64,000 nt of DNA, taken from Pseudeuparius sepicola. Its lineage: Eukaryota > Arthropoda > Insecta > Coleoptera > Anthribidae. Where the stretch lies: contig OY987298.1 in assembly GCA_963920635.1 (NCBI GenBank), positions 55,283,949 to 55,347,948 on the forward strand, given 5' to 3'. Made by a program: the position numbers and the translations under genes. Of this stretch, positions 14,201-28,900 are shown piece after piece (the first letter of the stretch is position 1; each line of letters starts with the position of its first letter). A model generated the notes under the pieces. That model did no database searches and was not told the origin of the DNA. It was given only the letters and a program-made list of their open reading frames with translations.

Positions 14201-16915
14201 GATTTGTTTGCTTCTTTACATTCGCGTCCTCGCTTTGTCTTTGTCTAAATAATTAAAAAAGTATTCTAGCCCAGCATCTTCCGTCATTTTTCAATAACCG
14301 TGGAAAATGGAAGGACCTCATATTTATTTTTAACTCATATCTATGAATAATGGTAGGTATAAGAAAGGTATTAATTTGCTGATTTATTTTGCGTTGCTAG
14401 ATTCAAGGAACTAAAACGATTGAAAATTTTCTGTCAAATATGACGTTGATAGATTGAAAAGTAACAACGCGCCCTCTCAAAATGCATGTTTTAACACTTT
14501 TTTATCAGGAGGATAAATTACGAAAATGTGCGAAATTACCTAAAAATGCTGAAAAATCCTTTTTTAACATTTCTATAAGTTATACGAGTTCATTTTTGCT
14601 CAATTTTATCTTTTTTGGGACAATTTTGAAGAAATAACTATTTCAGTACCAAAGGAAATTGACATTTGATATTAATGGCGTCTATCATGTTATAAGAAAA
14701 TATGGCGTAATTTTCAGTAATTACTTCTAAGTATTATTTACCTTAAAATGGGTGTTTGAAGGCTTTGCCACTTAACTGGTAGTAACGGCAACTAGACTTT
14801 TTTCACTTTAAGGTAATTCCTACCTTTAAGACGAAAATTAGTTTCAGATATGTTAAACTCTAAAGTCCCAATTACTACAAGAGAACTTCAAAGTTCCAGA
14901 AGCCTCGTTTAAGTTCCGAATGCTACTACTGGGTCTCATTTGGAACTTTAACCTATAATTTTTATATCAGAGTGTTATTTTCAGCCGGTATGTTTTGTGC
15001 TATATTTCGAAATGTTGATATTTAAAATTTTAGCCACTCAAGAGAAGCGTTTTGTAATTTTGTATTGAAGGCAAGTGCTCCTGTTTCGATTCGTTTCATC
15101 CCACTGCTGCTTTAATTTTTTATAAAATGTGAATGTGTGTCTATAATTTTTCTTCTTTCTAATGGCTGACATTTTCATCACTTCGCAAAAACGACCCAAT
15201 CCTTCAAACGATTGTAAGGAACTTAATGTAGTTTCCATTTTGGTCCCTATAGAAGTGACAGTTACTTTAAAGTATTTTTTTGTAGTAATTGGAACTTTCT
15301 AGTAATTTTAAAATGGAGTGGGAAGTAAAACTTACCATACAGTAGTTTTCTCGAGTAGCGGGAAAGTTAATTTCACCTTAAATATGACTATATAGTTGCG
15401 TAACTTTGGAGGTATTTCTAAAGTCGCTAAGATGTAGAAGTTACTTTCACCGTTACCATAAAGTAATGAAAACTTTAAAGTGATAAACAAGTAACACGAC
15501 AAAGTAATTGTGACCATTGAATATAACTTTAGAGTTAGCGTGACTTTAACGTAATTTTGCATAGTAACAATTCCGTTCCAGATACTTCAAAAACTACTTA
15601 GAAGTACTGAAACCATAAAGTTCCAACTTGTAGTAATAATTACTACGTAATTACTCATACTTTCTCAATATAAGTAATAAAAACTAATAAGTCGATTTTT
15701 AAGTAATAATTACGTAATAACTACTTATTCAAAGTTCCCATCTTAGTTACCGCAACTTTAATGCTGCTTGGGATTATCTTTACGCTGCCCGCACCCATAA
15801 ATATCCCTCAAACGCTCGGCCTACTTCTCCCACTCCCGGCCGTCAATAACACGGAGTGGATACACTTGTCTTATTCACTTTGTCTACCTCCTTTGGAAGC
15901 CGCACAGTCTAGACATTGTGCTTGAATGATCTTCTTGGCAACTTCACCTATTTCACAAACTACTGCATAATTTTTGTAATGAACCATGTGTCCTGGACAT
16001 ATTTTGGTTTTCACAGTATACTTTTCTGAGTGTCTCCTTAACTGCATATAACCAACAGCTGAATCATCACGTCCTTCCTACTAATCCATAAAACACAATA
16101 TTCCTGCCGAAACACCATGTTGCTAAATTTACCATGTTTAGAAATAAGTTAAGTCAGAGCTTTGTTTAAGTGCACATTCAAAAAGCCATTTTCAGAATCA
16201 GTTTGCAAAAAAGGAAACAATTATTTTGCAGTTTTTATTTGAGGAATGTTATCCTTCATGCAAAAACTTTTCATTAAATATAAATTGAACAAGAAAAAAT
16301 ATTTGCGCAAGTACCATAATATTGTGCGAGCATTGGATTGGTTTTGGTCTTTTGTTAGATCCAAACAATGTAATTCTAGCATTTCGGGGGTTGTTACATT
16401 TCATAAGGATGAACTCTCAACCGACATTGTCCAAACCTTTGCCAACTTCTTTGAAGATGTCTATATGCAGCCTACAAATTCTAACCTGGGCAGTAAGATT
16501 GACACTCCCAATAACATCAATATCGCTGTCAATTCTTACAAGTAGAGGATATACTTAAAGATTTCCAATAGCTACAGCCCAAATTAACCTGTGGTCCCGA
16601 TAAAATTCCTAGTGTCCTCTTGAGAGGCTGCCAATATTTTCGCTAAGCCCTTTCATAAAATCTTTAACCTTTCTCTGAGCTCCTGTACTTTCCCTGGCCA
16701 CTGGAAATTCTTCAAGGTTTGTCCAGTTTATCAGAAAGGGGACTGCTTCTTCAGTCACTAATTAAGTGAGTTCCTAATATAATGTAGAGATGTTAATGTT
16801 TGAATTTTGCATTGGACAGGGCAAAAGTACAAAATTTTTAAATTTAGTTTTGACAAAAATCTAGTTCAATATGACTTAAAAAAATGGCTTATTTCCCACT
16901 AAATTTGGTTCTTGT

Positions 16916-16946
<31 letters not shown>

Positions 16947-19900
16947 TTTAGGACCATTTAACAGCAGGAGACACAGTGTGCCTATGGACGCCAGTTGTGA
17001 ATGAATACAACATTCCTGGCCACTGGAAGAGCAGCGATAGCTTCATGGTTGACATCAACCCCGCTCTCGACATTGGGTTTGTTGGTAATAAAGAGGGAGT
17101 TGTCATCTTAACACATTCGCTGCTGTTGTCAGCTCCAATCCACATCCACGTATACCCAGTCAGCGAGATTGAATTTCTGGAACCCGATCCCAACATGGTG
17201 TTGACGAATGGCGAGGAAAATACTATTATCCGTTTTGTGCTTGTTCTTCAGAGCGAAAAGAGTGTCGGGATAAAAACAAACAACTTGGTAAGAGTTCAAT
17301 AATCATGTCATTGGCAAACAGTAATTACGGTAATTTTAATTTTAGATCCAGGGTTGGCGGTGTAGAGCTGATGTTCGGAAACTTGTGAGGCCACAAGGGT
17401 TCAAGTGCTTTATGGAGTGTTCAAATACAACGAGCCCCATTTGTGCAAAGGATATATTCAACATAACCAACAGCTGGGTACCCGAGACAGGTAAAATTAT
17501 GTAAACTATTCTCGCCATATGTCCCAAAAATTTCGGTTATATTTGGTGTTACTTTGATATTATTTTAAAGAATAAAAGGGGTACAACTCCATACATAAGA
17601 ACTTTCATGCTCTTGAAATATTCCTACATCGATTCCGAGTATTTTTGGTTAAATAAATTGTTAGCCTTCAAGGTTATGTGCAAAGCATTTGGACGTTGAC
17701 TGACATATTAATAAAGACTGCTCAGGGCTGTCATGTTTGACAGTTCTCTGGCACACGATGTGCTTCCCGGAGACAAAATACATTGTTGACCATAGGCGCC
17801 ATCTACTTTCCAGGACATGAAACTATATCCGTGAGAAGTCTTATTAATACGCCAGCCAACGATTTGGAGCTTTAAAAGATAATTTGCTGACAAACATGGT
17901 ATGGTACTGCCTGCCTTCGACCGTGAAGGATCTAGAGATTAAATATCTGTATAATTCTTTATCTATTTTCCCCCATGGCCCCATGCCCGTCCCCCTCCTA
18001 ATATCATCCTCGCTCTCTACTGAACTGGTGGAAAAATACTTCTGGGGATGCATTTTTAGGGTCATAATATGAAAATATTTCATAATTTTTAGGCCAATAC
18101 GCCTGCAAGTTGATCAACCTTGGCCTGAAAGGACCAGAAGTGTCCGTCCTACGAACAAACTTCACACTTTGGGCAATCACCGAAAATGACGACGTAGTAT
18201 CAGAAAAACTGTCTTTGAAATTCATTCCAAGTGTTTATGCCCCAGAACAAGTTTACCTACAAGAACAAAGCATCAGTGGTGAATTGGTCATCATTGGATT
18301 ACCGGAAGTTCTAGAACAAGTGAAGGTACTGTGTTTTGTTTACATTTATTTTATCGAAGAAAATCCAACATATTTAGGAAAATCTACTAGATGCCCAATA
18401 TAATGCAGAATAATGCTGCTTTGCTAATTGATATTGTGATGTAATTGGCAAGTTTTAAATCATGTGATAAAAATACCTCCGATGTCACTGCTTATGATTT
18501 GTAAATAATAGTATGTGGAAATTTTGTCTTGAAATATTGTACCCATGCCATACGAACTCTTACAGCTGACCACTTACCGGGAAATTTATATACAGGGCGT
18601 TCAGATTTGATCCAGAATAGCCTTGTAAAATTGTGATGCGCTGCATGATTTTGTTTCTTTGTAAGAAGTATCCTTACACACTCTTGGTGGCAACACTATT
18701 CCACAGCCTGCTATGATTTTTTTCTTAATGTTTTTTTTAGAAAATAGTATTTAAAGTCTATCCAAGTTACAGAGGCAGTGGATCAAAACATTGGCCACCA
18801 CGTGACTTATTCTCTTATTGGTCTGGCCATCATTAAATGTCAAGTGTTTACTCGGCGAGCAGAATGCAGGGCCGGCTCTTCCCTTAGTCGAGTTTCCTGC
18901 ATATTTTAGATCGGATCGCAAGCAGTATATTCTGTAAATTTATTTTGCTACTTAATTTAAGGAAATTTATAAAGATCCACGAAAGGTAAAAACAATTTTT
19001 AGAACTTCTAAAAGAATTATTTCAGAATTACACGCCACTGGGAACTTATATTAGTCAGACCCTGGTAATCGATCGCAATGCGGTCATGTGACTTTGTTTA
19101 TATCTACTGCCGCTGTAACTTGGATAGACTTTAGAATTTTTTATCGAAAATCTGGCTACGTAGTTTCATTCAGCACCTCCTGAAATACCATCTTTTATTA
19201 ATTTACATCGCCAACTTTCTACAGGGCCTTAAAGTTGGGAAAATTGATTTATTTTTATTTATTTATTTTATTAATAATCAGGAGTGCTTTGGAAATATCT
19301 GAAAATCATACAAAACAGCCCAAAAATATCGCATTAATAAAGAAACTGGCAAAGAACACTGTTTTATCTTTTTAAATAATGCTTAAATCCAAGATGGCAG
19401 CCATTTCCCATATTAAATTTATGGACAAGAATGTGATTTCTTAATCTACCCTTCGGGGGACACCTGTCTGTTTCAAAAGTTCTGAACTGTACAATTTTCT
19501 TTTATATCGAATTTAATCTAAAGTCATTGGGCTAGACCTTATAGTTGGGAAATTGTATTTTTTTATTTTCAATTATAAATCGAATGCTTTGGAAAATATT
19601 TGAAAATTGGGTAAACTTAATTGAAACATCCCAAAAGTGTCCCACTAATAAAGAAAATATAAACAAACACCATCCTATGGTTTTAAAATAATACTTAAAT
19701 ATGGTATATTCTCCATCACAGAAAATAATAAAATGGTAGTGGTAGTGTTTTTGTTCTGTTTTATTTATTAGTGAGTCATTTTTGGGAGGTTTCCATTAAG
19801 TTTACCCAATTTTCAAATATTTCCAAAGCATTCCCGATTTGTAATTGAAGATAAAAAATTAAATTTTTCCCAACTGTAAAGCCCTGCAGAAATGTTAGTC

Positions 19901-22900
19901 GGCGATGTAAATTAATAAAACTTGGGACACTGGGGTTTCAGGGGTGCTGAATAAAGCTACGTTTCCAGATTTCCTAATAGAACTTTCCAAAAAATTGCAT
20001 CGAAAAAAATCATAGCGGGCCGGGGAATAGTGCTGCCATCATAATACTCATGTCCCACAAGTACACAAGGACACTTTCTACACACACACACACACACACA
20101 AAATCATCAAAATCGTGCAGCAAATCACAATTTTATAGCGTGTTCTTGATCAAATCTGAACACCCTGTATTTGTACTTTAGAGTTATAAAACTCCCATCC
20201 CTCTCATTATTAAAGAGAACATTAATTCGTGTTTTTAAATCAGTTTTTATACTTATTTAACAATTACATATAAGTAGTTTCAAAAATGGTCAAGTATCCT
20301 ATTCTTGAAATGTGTGGAAAAATTAACACAATTTTATCATTTTCTTAAGAAAACAGATTATTTTAAATCAAAGGATGGGACCACTGGTAGAAACTGGTCC
20401 AAACGGTGTAATCAAGATTTTCCTATTAAGCCGTTTGGTATCTAATCTAAAAACACTCTTTAATTGTGATATGTAAATATTTCATGTCCATAATTCCCTA
20501 AACGGCGGCAATATTGATACTATTGATAGCTGACGGAGAACAGACTAGATAGAAATTGGCATTAAACTCTGTTCTTTGCAGGAAGAGCCACAGAATATCA
20601 AGGTTAAGGTTAGGCATCTCTCACAAGTTCTGACATTTCCCCCAGATATGCTAAATACGCCCCTGAAGCTGCTCAGAACAATGCTGCCAACCTTGTATTA
20701 CCAAGTTAAGAAATGTAATTTCTATCTAGTGTATAATTAAAGAGCGTTTTTAGATAATCAGTGTGTGGAAATGGGTTAGCGGTTCCAATTATCATCACTA
20801 TAGTTTATTTTATAATTTTATATCAATTCATTTCAGGTTGAGCCTGCCGATAGTAGCATCCTTTTTGTAGATGGCGGAAAATTAATCGATGAATATACAA
20901 AGCAGTATCAAGTTCAACTAATTGACTATCACTGGAGATTGGCGGATATGGAAGATGCAATGGGTTTGGTATTGACATCTCCCATGACTAAGCAAGAGCA
21001 AAAGGTTAAGATCTTGTAATTTTATAATCTCCTTCGAAGCATGTCCTACATTCTAAATTGAAAGAGATCATTATTTTACCCCTTTTTTCAGATTATAGTG
21101 AAAGTAACTGGTAATATAAGTGGACAGATGTGTGGAGTGGCAAGTTCTCCCCTACTAAGGTTTTTGCAGACATATAAGTATGCCATGTTGATGGCTACAG
21201 CTATGATAGTCATTTTCATCTTGACATTTTATTGTAAGTATTGCAATTATTTGTTAACGTTATTCTGAATTCACATATTAGTTAAGTTTTATTTTTTAAT
21301 GGCTAGAGTAATTATCACAGTACGGTACTTGCACGTCTGCTAATCCGAATACCTTCTAGACTGAACTATCCCTTAGTCTGAACACCTTCATTACCATAAT
21401 TTCGCCATAAAAGTCTTAAAAAATTCCCCATAAATCTTGTTACAGATCTCTAGTCTGCCATATTGAGAATTTAAGTTTGTGATAATGTACTACCTCTATA
21501 GGTATCACAAACTTAAATTCTCAATATGGCTCTATATCCTGATAGACCCTAGGGGGAAAACAAACCCTTTTGTTGGATTAAGTGGCCTTTGTTATTTATT
21601 TAATATCGCTGGAAATTCTTTAAGCTGGACTAATATTTTCTTGTGTATAATAGTTAGTTATAATAGCTTGGAGTGGAATATTTTGCTAAAAACTAATTAC
21701 ACACATCAAAATAGTCCCACATAAAAAAATCTGGATGTTAAACAAGTAACCACTTAATCCAGCAAAAAACAGCTTGTCCAAGTCTATCAGATGGCCTGAG
21801 ACCAATTTTGGTAAAATAACCTTAATATCCTTGTGATATGATCAAAAACTTATATTTTTGATATCAAATTGTTCATCCTTGCAAGAGCAAGTTGCACTGA
21901 AGTTTAGCAGCTTGCAAGCGGTGCTAGCACAAATAAACAATAAATGTTACTTTGTCAAATCAAAATAACCATCTTCGTACTTTGGGGGTTATGCCCGGTT
22001 ATACCAGCATAGAAGTCAAATCCGTGAACCATCTACATCGCGTTAGAAGCCCAATTTGAAAGTACGGCAAGCAAAGTGCTCAAAAAGCTTGGTAACCTTA
22101 AAAACAGCCAAACTTATTAAAACTTGACCAAATTTTACAAACTTGATAAGACCCTACGATTATTTCTAAAATTTGGCCAGAAAGCACTTATGATGTCACA
22201 AATGTTTTATAAAGGCAATTTGGCAACATGGCGATACCACTGAAGTGTTCTGAGACATAGGTAACCTTATTCTAACCTCAAACCCCCAGACTTAAGATAA
22301 TAATATCTAATAGTTAATTGATCACAGATATACCCCGATTGCTGTAAGAAGTCTCGATTTTGTCTGATGATAATTCTTCACAAAACCCCTAAGAATTTTC
22401 CATGGGTATAACATTGCCATATATTATGCGTCGCAACCAGTTAATGACGTGACTCATTGATTTATTGTCGTAAAAGTTCCCCAAGTGGTACTAAAAGAGC
22501 ATAATGAAATAAAAACCCTATTGCAATCACGATTATACCACTACAATAACAATAATAATTATGACTACAACTCATTTTAATAAGAATTTAAAATGTCATG
22601 TAAACAGTTTTCATTTTGGTAAAATCAGCTGGTTGTTGCAGAGTCTATGCGCGGGCTCAGGGAAATTTCGCTTCCGTGTGTCAATTTTACAATGAAGGTT
22701 TTCCCGATCGTTCAAACTGGTTCAAACATTCGGCAGTAAAAATATTCGCGGGTTTTGTATGTTTCATCTGTGTTGTTACTTTTCGTGTTATTAGTAGTTA
22801 TTCATTGTGCAAATGGGCTCGGTACTGACCTGTACTTATGGCCGGGTTGCATTTGTTGCTGCATTGATGCGAACTTAGGATGTCTAAATTACCAATCGAC

Positions 22901-25900
22901 AGGCCTCGTAAGGACTTCTTAAAAAATCGACTCTATCACAAAATAAGGGATATATGACAAGTCAAGGTAATAGTAGATTAAGCATGTACTGGATCTGAGA
23001 AATCAATAGCATGAATTCACCTAAAGAGTAAAAGACATTTTCTAAGAGCACTGTCAAGGTTTTTCCGTTTTTTTCCGAAACCCAAAAAATGGAAAAATTG
23101 GAAAAAATGGAAAATTTCAGATAAAATTCGAATAAACAAAGACAGTTGAAGAAACACTAAAATTATATTTTTGTACACCTACATATTTTGCTCGAAAAAA
23201 CCTCAAGGAGTATAAAAATAACATATTTTGATAGTAATGCTTTATTTAAAACAAATTAAATAAACAAAACACTTATTGATCCACAATAAAAAAATAAAAA
23301 CAATAATTCATTTCACTTTTTATTATATATATTATATAAATTATTCTATATAAAAATATTTATTTTATTTCTTTTTTATTATGTATTATTTAAAAAAAAT
23401 GTTTTTTTCCGGAAATTTTAAACCTCTAGAGCAGTGTACTGTAAATCTGAACCATGTCTGGTATTATAGGCATGATATTGATTTAAATTGATAAATTCGT
23501 GCAGATTTTCCTTAACAAATTTAAGAAGCTTAATATAAAAAGACTTGGGGAAAGTCAATATACGTTCATTAATAAAAGTACTTCTACAAGACACACCTGA
23601 TTGCACACTTTTGAAGCAAAAATACTCTTCTTGATTAACTTGGCATGCCCCAGCACATAATACCTCTAATAATTAATTCAAAATTTGAAAAGTAGAAAAG
23701 TTTTAGAGAATGTTCAGCTGCTATAATTCTTAGCGTTTTGAGTGTAAAACATATTGATGCACATTTACGACACGCGTAATCATTTAACCTAGTAATTTCA
23801 TTTAAAGTTATTAACCTGTTGTATCGACTTAGAATTTTTTCAGTGGACAAGATTGATAGTAAGCTAGGTACGGATAAAATTGTAACGTTTGTGTTTTGTC
23901 CTCCTTTAAATGTAGTAAATTATCTTTAAAGTAGCTTGAAATAAGCGGAACATACTTTTGATGACGTTTTATGTTGTCTTACTGAAAATATGCAACAAAA
24001 TTGCCATCTTAATTTAAAAAAGAAAACGGTTATTTGGTGATAACTTTTTTTGTTTGAAATTCAGTTGTTTTTGTTTGGTGGCAATTTAATTCTTTTGAAA
24101 AACTACACAAGTTTAGTGTTTGAAATAGCAGTTTATCTTAGAATTTATATGTATCATTGAACATGTTTAATATTAAGAAAGCTAGTCAAAAAAGCCATTT
24201 CATTGTCAGATAAGTTGAATATAGTTCAGAAGCTGCAAATGGTTGTGCAAATGCACAAATTTGCCGTGACTATGGACTATGGAGGGCAGAGGTAAGGAGG
24301 ACAATCTTATATGGGTGTTCAGCTCAAAAACTGTCGTCTAAAAGCATTAAATAAGGGTTCAGGAAGTCTCCGGAATGGCGCTGTGTTCTCACCGGGTATG
24401 ACCCGAACTTAGCAGTTGTAGACAAAGTGAAGTTTGCCGAGTGGAAAGTAGCATAGTTCGGAGGGTAGATATGATATAACCTGAAAATTTGCCGACGTAT
24501 TTGATACAAATAAATAAATATCTACTTATTTTAATAAAATATCTAATTTATTAACTAACCATCCATCAAACTAATTTTCAGAAATGTATTAATTTTATTT
24601 TCATTTAAAAATATTATTTACATGATGCTTTGAAAATGGCGCCTTTAGAAGGCGGATGTTAACCTTTCCTTGTCTAATGTCACTAGATACCAACTTTTGG
24701 TGCTTTTTTAAAATTGGTACCTGGGGGCAGCAGCAGCACCATCCTAATTTAATGGTTTTGACGGACAATTTCATAACACAGATATGGTCCTCCTTACCTC
24801 TACCCTTCACACTATGGACTTTCAGTATAATATACTGATTTACGTATTATGTAGTTTTGAATTTTCTGGCATTTACTGAAGAAAAAATTCAATTAACGAG
24901 ATACTGTTTTGAATTTTCTGGCATTTACTCAATAAAATGTTCAATTAACAAGATATATTTTGTGGGCCTTTATAACCTTATTACTATTTTAAACATTGTT
25001 ATAAAGCACACGCAAAAATTTCTGAAAGGAGAATAACTCTCCAAGCACTGACAACCTACTTAATTATTATATTATTACTTGGGCAACAGGGCGTTTTACA
25101 CGCCGACCTTAATAGAGCAAAAGTAAAAAACGGAAACGGGCCTTTATAACACAATTTTAATTGCGAACGCAGTTTCAGTCCCTTGGAGGTTCGATATAAC
25201 CGAGTTCGCCTATAATTAATTGGTTAAGACCGAACATTAATTAAAAGTGTTAGGAGTTTTTGAAATTTGTTACTGTTGGTATATAGCAAAAATGTATTCG
25301 CAGAATGTTTAGTCTAAGGACAAAATTTATGTATCCGCTAAATCAATGGATGGCCTTCTTGCTCTACAGAGAAGAAAAATATCATTATATTTTTCTTCGA
25401 ATTATTGATATGTGAGCCCAAATTGCGGAGCATGAAATAACGTACCAACACCGCCAGTTAGTTAGTTCTATTGAAGCTTTTGTACTGAAAAGAGCAATAT
25501 AAAGTTTACACAGAATTTTCTCGCGTTTTTAGTCTGATCCACCATACCTTTTAACAAAAGGTTATGGGCCCAGACATCGCGTCTGACGGCGAGTGAGTGA
25601 ATTAAAACTTTTGAAACAATAAAATTATTAAAGTTAATAATAATGGAAAATAGTGGAAGTGCGGTTAAGCGAAATCTAAGACTATTTGATGGAGAGAACT
25701 ATTTTATGTGGAAATTCCGATTGCAAGAAATTATAGAGCAGGAAGGTGCTAGCAAAGTACTGACCGAAGATCCTCCAACACCAATCACAGATGAGTGGAC
25801 AAAATGGGAAAGATTTGCTAGAGGAACACTGATTGAATTTCTAGATGACTCAGTAATATCCCAAGTGCCACCAGGTCGTGCAACAGCTCGACAAATTTTG

Positions 25901-28900
25901 GAGAAATTCGACGGTCTATATGCTTGCAAGAAGATCTCGACACAGCTATGTCTCCAGGATAGATTGTTTAATTGTAAACTAAAACCAGGCACACCGCTAA
26001 AAAAAAGCATATGTCAGAAATTGATGAGTTGGTTCGTGATTTGGCTGCTTGCGGCATGGAGGTCAACGAAATAACTAAAGTGTGGTACACACTAAACTCA
26101 TTACCAATGAGTTATGCACCAGTGAAAGCTGCAATTAAAACAATGAGCGACGATAGGATTACCTTAGCATTTGTAAAGGGAATGCTGCTAGAACATGAGG
26201 AATACCTATTAAGAGAAGGTACAGACACTAGCATGAAAGCCCTTCATTTCCGTACTATAAGTTCCAACGAAAGTGTCAAAAAGAAAATGAAGTTTACTTC
26301 GAAAAATAAGCCTGCATTCAAAAAACATAAACAAGTACAAAAATGTTTTCATTGTGGGCGAAAAAATCACTTGAAACGTGATTGCTATTTTTATAAACAA
26401 AGCTTGCAATATCAAAAGCAACCCAAAAAGGCTGATAATCAAGCAAGTGCAACGGAACACATCATAAATGACTTAAGTCTTTATAGCCAATACAAACAGT
26501 TGACGGAACCTACACGAATAATAGTAGCGAAGAAAGGAACGACGATCGAAGCAACACACGTCGGGAAAATAGAAGTCAACACTACTTTGGGCTACGAGGG
26601 AGAATTGAACAATGTTCTTTATAGCGAGAGTATACCGGCCAACCTCATCTCAGTACGGCGTATCCAGGAAGCTGGGATGTCCGTAGTATTCCTGGAAACT
26701 GGCGAAGTAGAAGTCAGGAGAGGAGGCACGGCAATAATAAAAGGTAAGCGCATAAATAATTTATATATTATTGAATTATTAGTACAAAATGCGCACAGTA
26801 CAGTACGGGCCGCGAGCCACGTAGCTGAGACCAATATTGACAAAAACAAATTATGGCATGAGCGTTTAATCCATATAAATAAAGAAAAATTTACTACATT
26901 AAAAGTAAACGAATTAGTTTTTGATAATACCTGTTTAAAAGACATAATCCCTATTGATTCACTATGTGAAGCTTGTATAAACGGAAAACAAGCGCGTCTT
27001 CCTTTCGCCAAGGTAAAAGATAAGGAATATATTCAAAGACCATTATTTGTTGTGCATTCGGACGTGTGTGGGCCGATTACACCATCAACAATAGATGAAA
27101 AGAATTATTTTGTTAATTTCATCGATGATTATACACATTATACAGTAACTTATCTTATGACAAATAAGTCGGAAGTATTCACCTGTTTTAAAGATTATGT
27201 TGCAAAAGGTGAAGCTCTCTTTAATTTGAAATTAGTTCATTTGTATTGCGATAATGGTCGAGAATATTTATCGGGCGAAATGAAAGAGTTTTGTAAACAA
27301 AACGGCATAACATATCATCTTACAGTGCCGTACACTCCGCAACAAAACGGTTTAGCGGAACGCATGAATCGAACTTTAACTGAGAAAGCACGTGCGATGA
27401 TACACAGTGCGGGTTTAAACAAATGTTTTTGGGGGGAAGCAATTTTAACTGCTACCTATTTGGTAAATAGGTCACCAACAAAAGCCATAAAATTACATAA
27501 AACACCGTATGAAATGTGGCACAATAAAAAAAACCAAAGTTAGGTCACTTAAAAATATTTGGTTGCACAGCGTATGTACACAATAAAACGAGAAAAGGTA
27601 AATTTGATAGTAAATCATCTAAAGGTATTCTCGTAGGTTATGTACCAAATGGGTACAAAATTTTTATACCAGAATTAGCCAAATACATAGTTGCACGCGA
27701 TGTAATTTTTGACGAAGTTACATATAAAATTTCTAGGCAAGAAATTGATAATCTGGTAAATAGAGAAATAAATACAGATAACATTTCAGTAGGGGGTGCT
27801 ACTGATGGTAAATCTGTAGATATCACATCTGGTCAAACGGACAGTAAAAGATGCAAACAAACATCTTATGAAAAAGATGTCCCTGAAAATTGCATTCAAG
27901 GTCAAACGTCCTCAATAAAGGATGTCCCTGAACCGACAAGTAGGAGCTCAAACAGTGATGATGAAAGTCCGTGTATCTCTACAAATAAGTTGAGAAAATC
28001 AGAAGGAGTACAAGATGTGAGGAGAAGTGATCGATTAAAAGGTAAACAAACAATATCTTATAAAGATCACGATTTTGATGACAGTATTAGTAATTTTATG
28101 TTATGTGACCAAACTTTTGAAGCCGATATTCCCAAATGTTTTCAAGATGTGGCAAATAACGCGTATAGAAAACAATGGGAAACGGCCATAAAAGATGAAT
28201 TAGAATCTTTAGAACGAAACAAAACTTGGACCTTAGTAACCAAGCCAAATAATGTAAACATCGTCGATTGTAAATGGGCGTTTACAATAAAAGGCGATGG
28301 CGAGGGCAATCGAGTAAAATATAAAGCTCGCTTAGTAGCGCGCGGTTTTAGTCAAAGAAAATTAATTGACTATGACGAAACATTTGCCCCGGTTGTACGT
28401 ATTGAAACTTTTAGGTGTATACTTGCACTGGCAAATCAATATGAGTTGTTGGTCCATCAAATGGACGTTAAAACAGCATTCTTAAACGGTACACTGAAAG
28501 AAGATATTTATATGAGGGTACCTGACGGTGTTGCTATTCAAAACAATAATATTGTTTGTAAATTGCAAAAATCTTTGTACGGATTAAAGCAATCAGCTTT
28601 GTGTTGGTACGAATGTTTCAATAATGTGTTAATTGAAAAAGGTTTTGTAAATTCTTCAGCTGATAATTGTTTATATTTCTTGGACAGAGGTGATGTTTAC
28701 AAAAACATCTATGTAATTTTATATGTTGATGACTTAGTAATCGTAACTAAGGACATAAAAACAATGAATAATTTTAAAAACTTTTTGAAGGAACAATTTG
28801 AGATGGTCGATCTGAAAGAAATACATTATTTTCTTGGAATTCGAATAAAAAGGTCTAATTCCGAAATTTCTCTTGATCAGACTGCATATTTAAAATCAGT

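Larger units (their letters stand above)
10022..16951 (+). other. 6.9-kb gp210 intron, several nested transposons
   Basis: It holds inverted-repeat elements at 10252-10702, 11677-13658 (with nested insertions) and 13956-15772, and a LINE remnant at 16245-16775. A (TA)n tract lies directly in front of the acceptor. Between 10,710 and 11,670 I see only AT-rich unique-looking sequence. Confidence 0.65.
18326..20836 (+). other. 2.5-kb gp210 intron, occupied by MITEs
   Basis: The intron is nearly filled by the TA-flanked foldback element 18593-20167, which itself carries a nested MITE (18754-19131), and by the small element 20443-20757. Confidence 0.7.

Noticed and set aside
17342..18225. Minus-strand frames of 61-79 codons
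   Set aside because: They overlap or shadow gp210 exons g and h or the short intron between; no domain.
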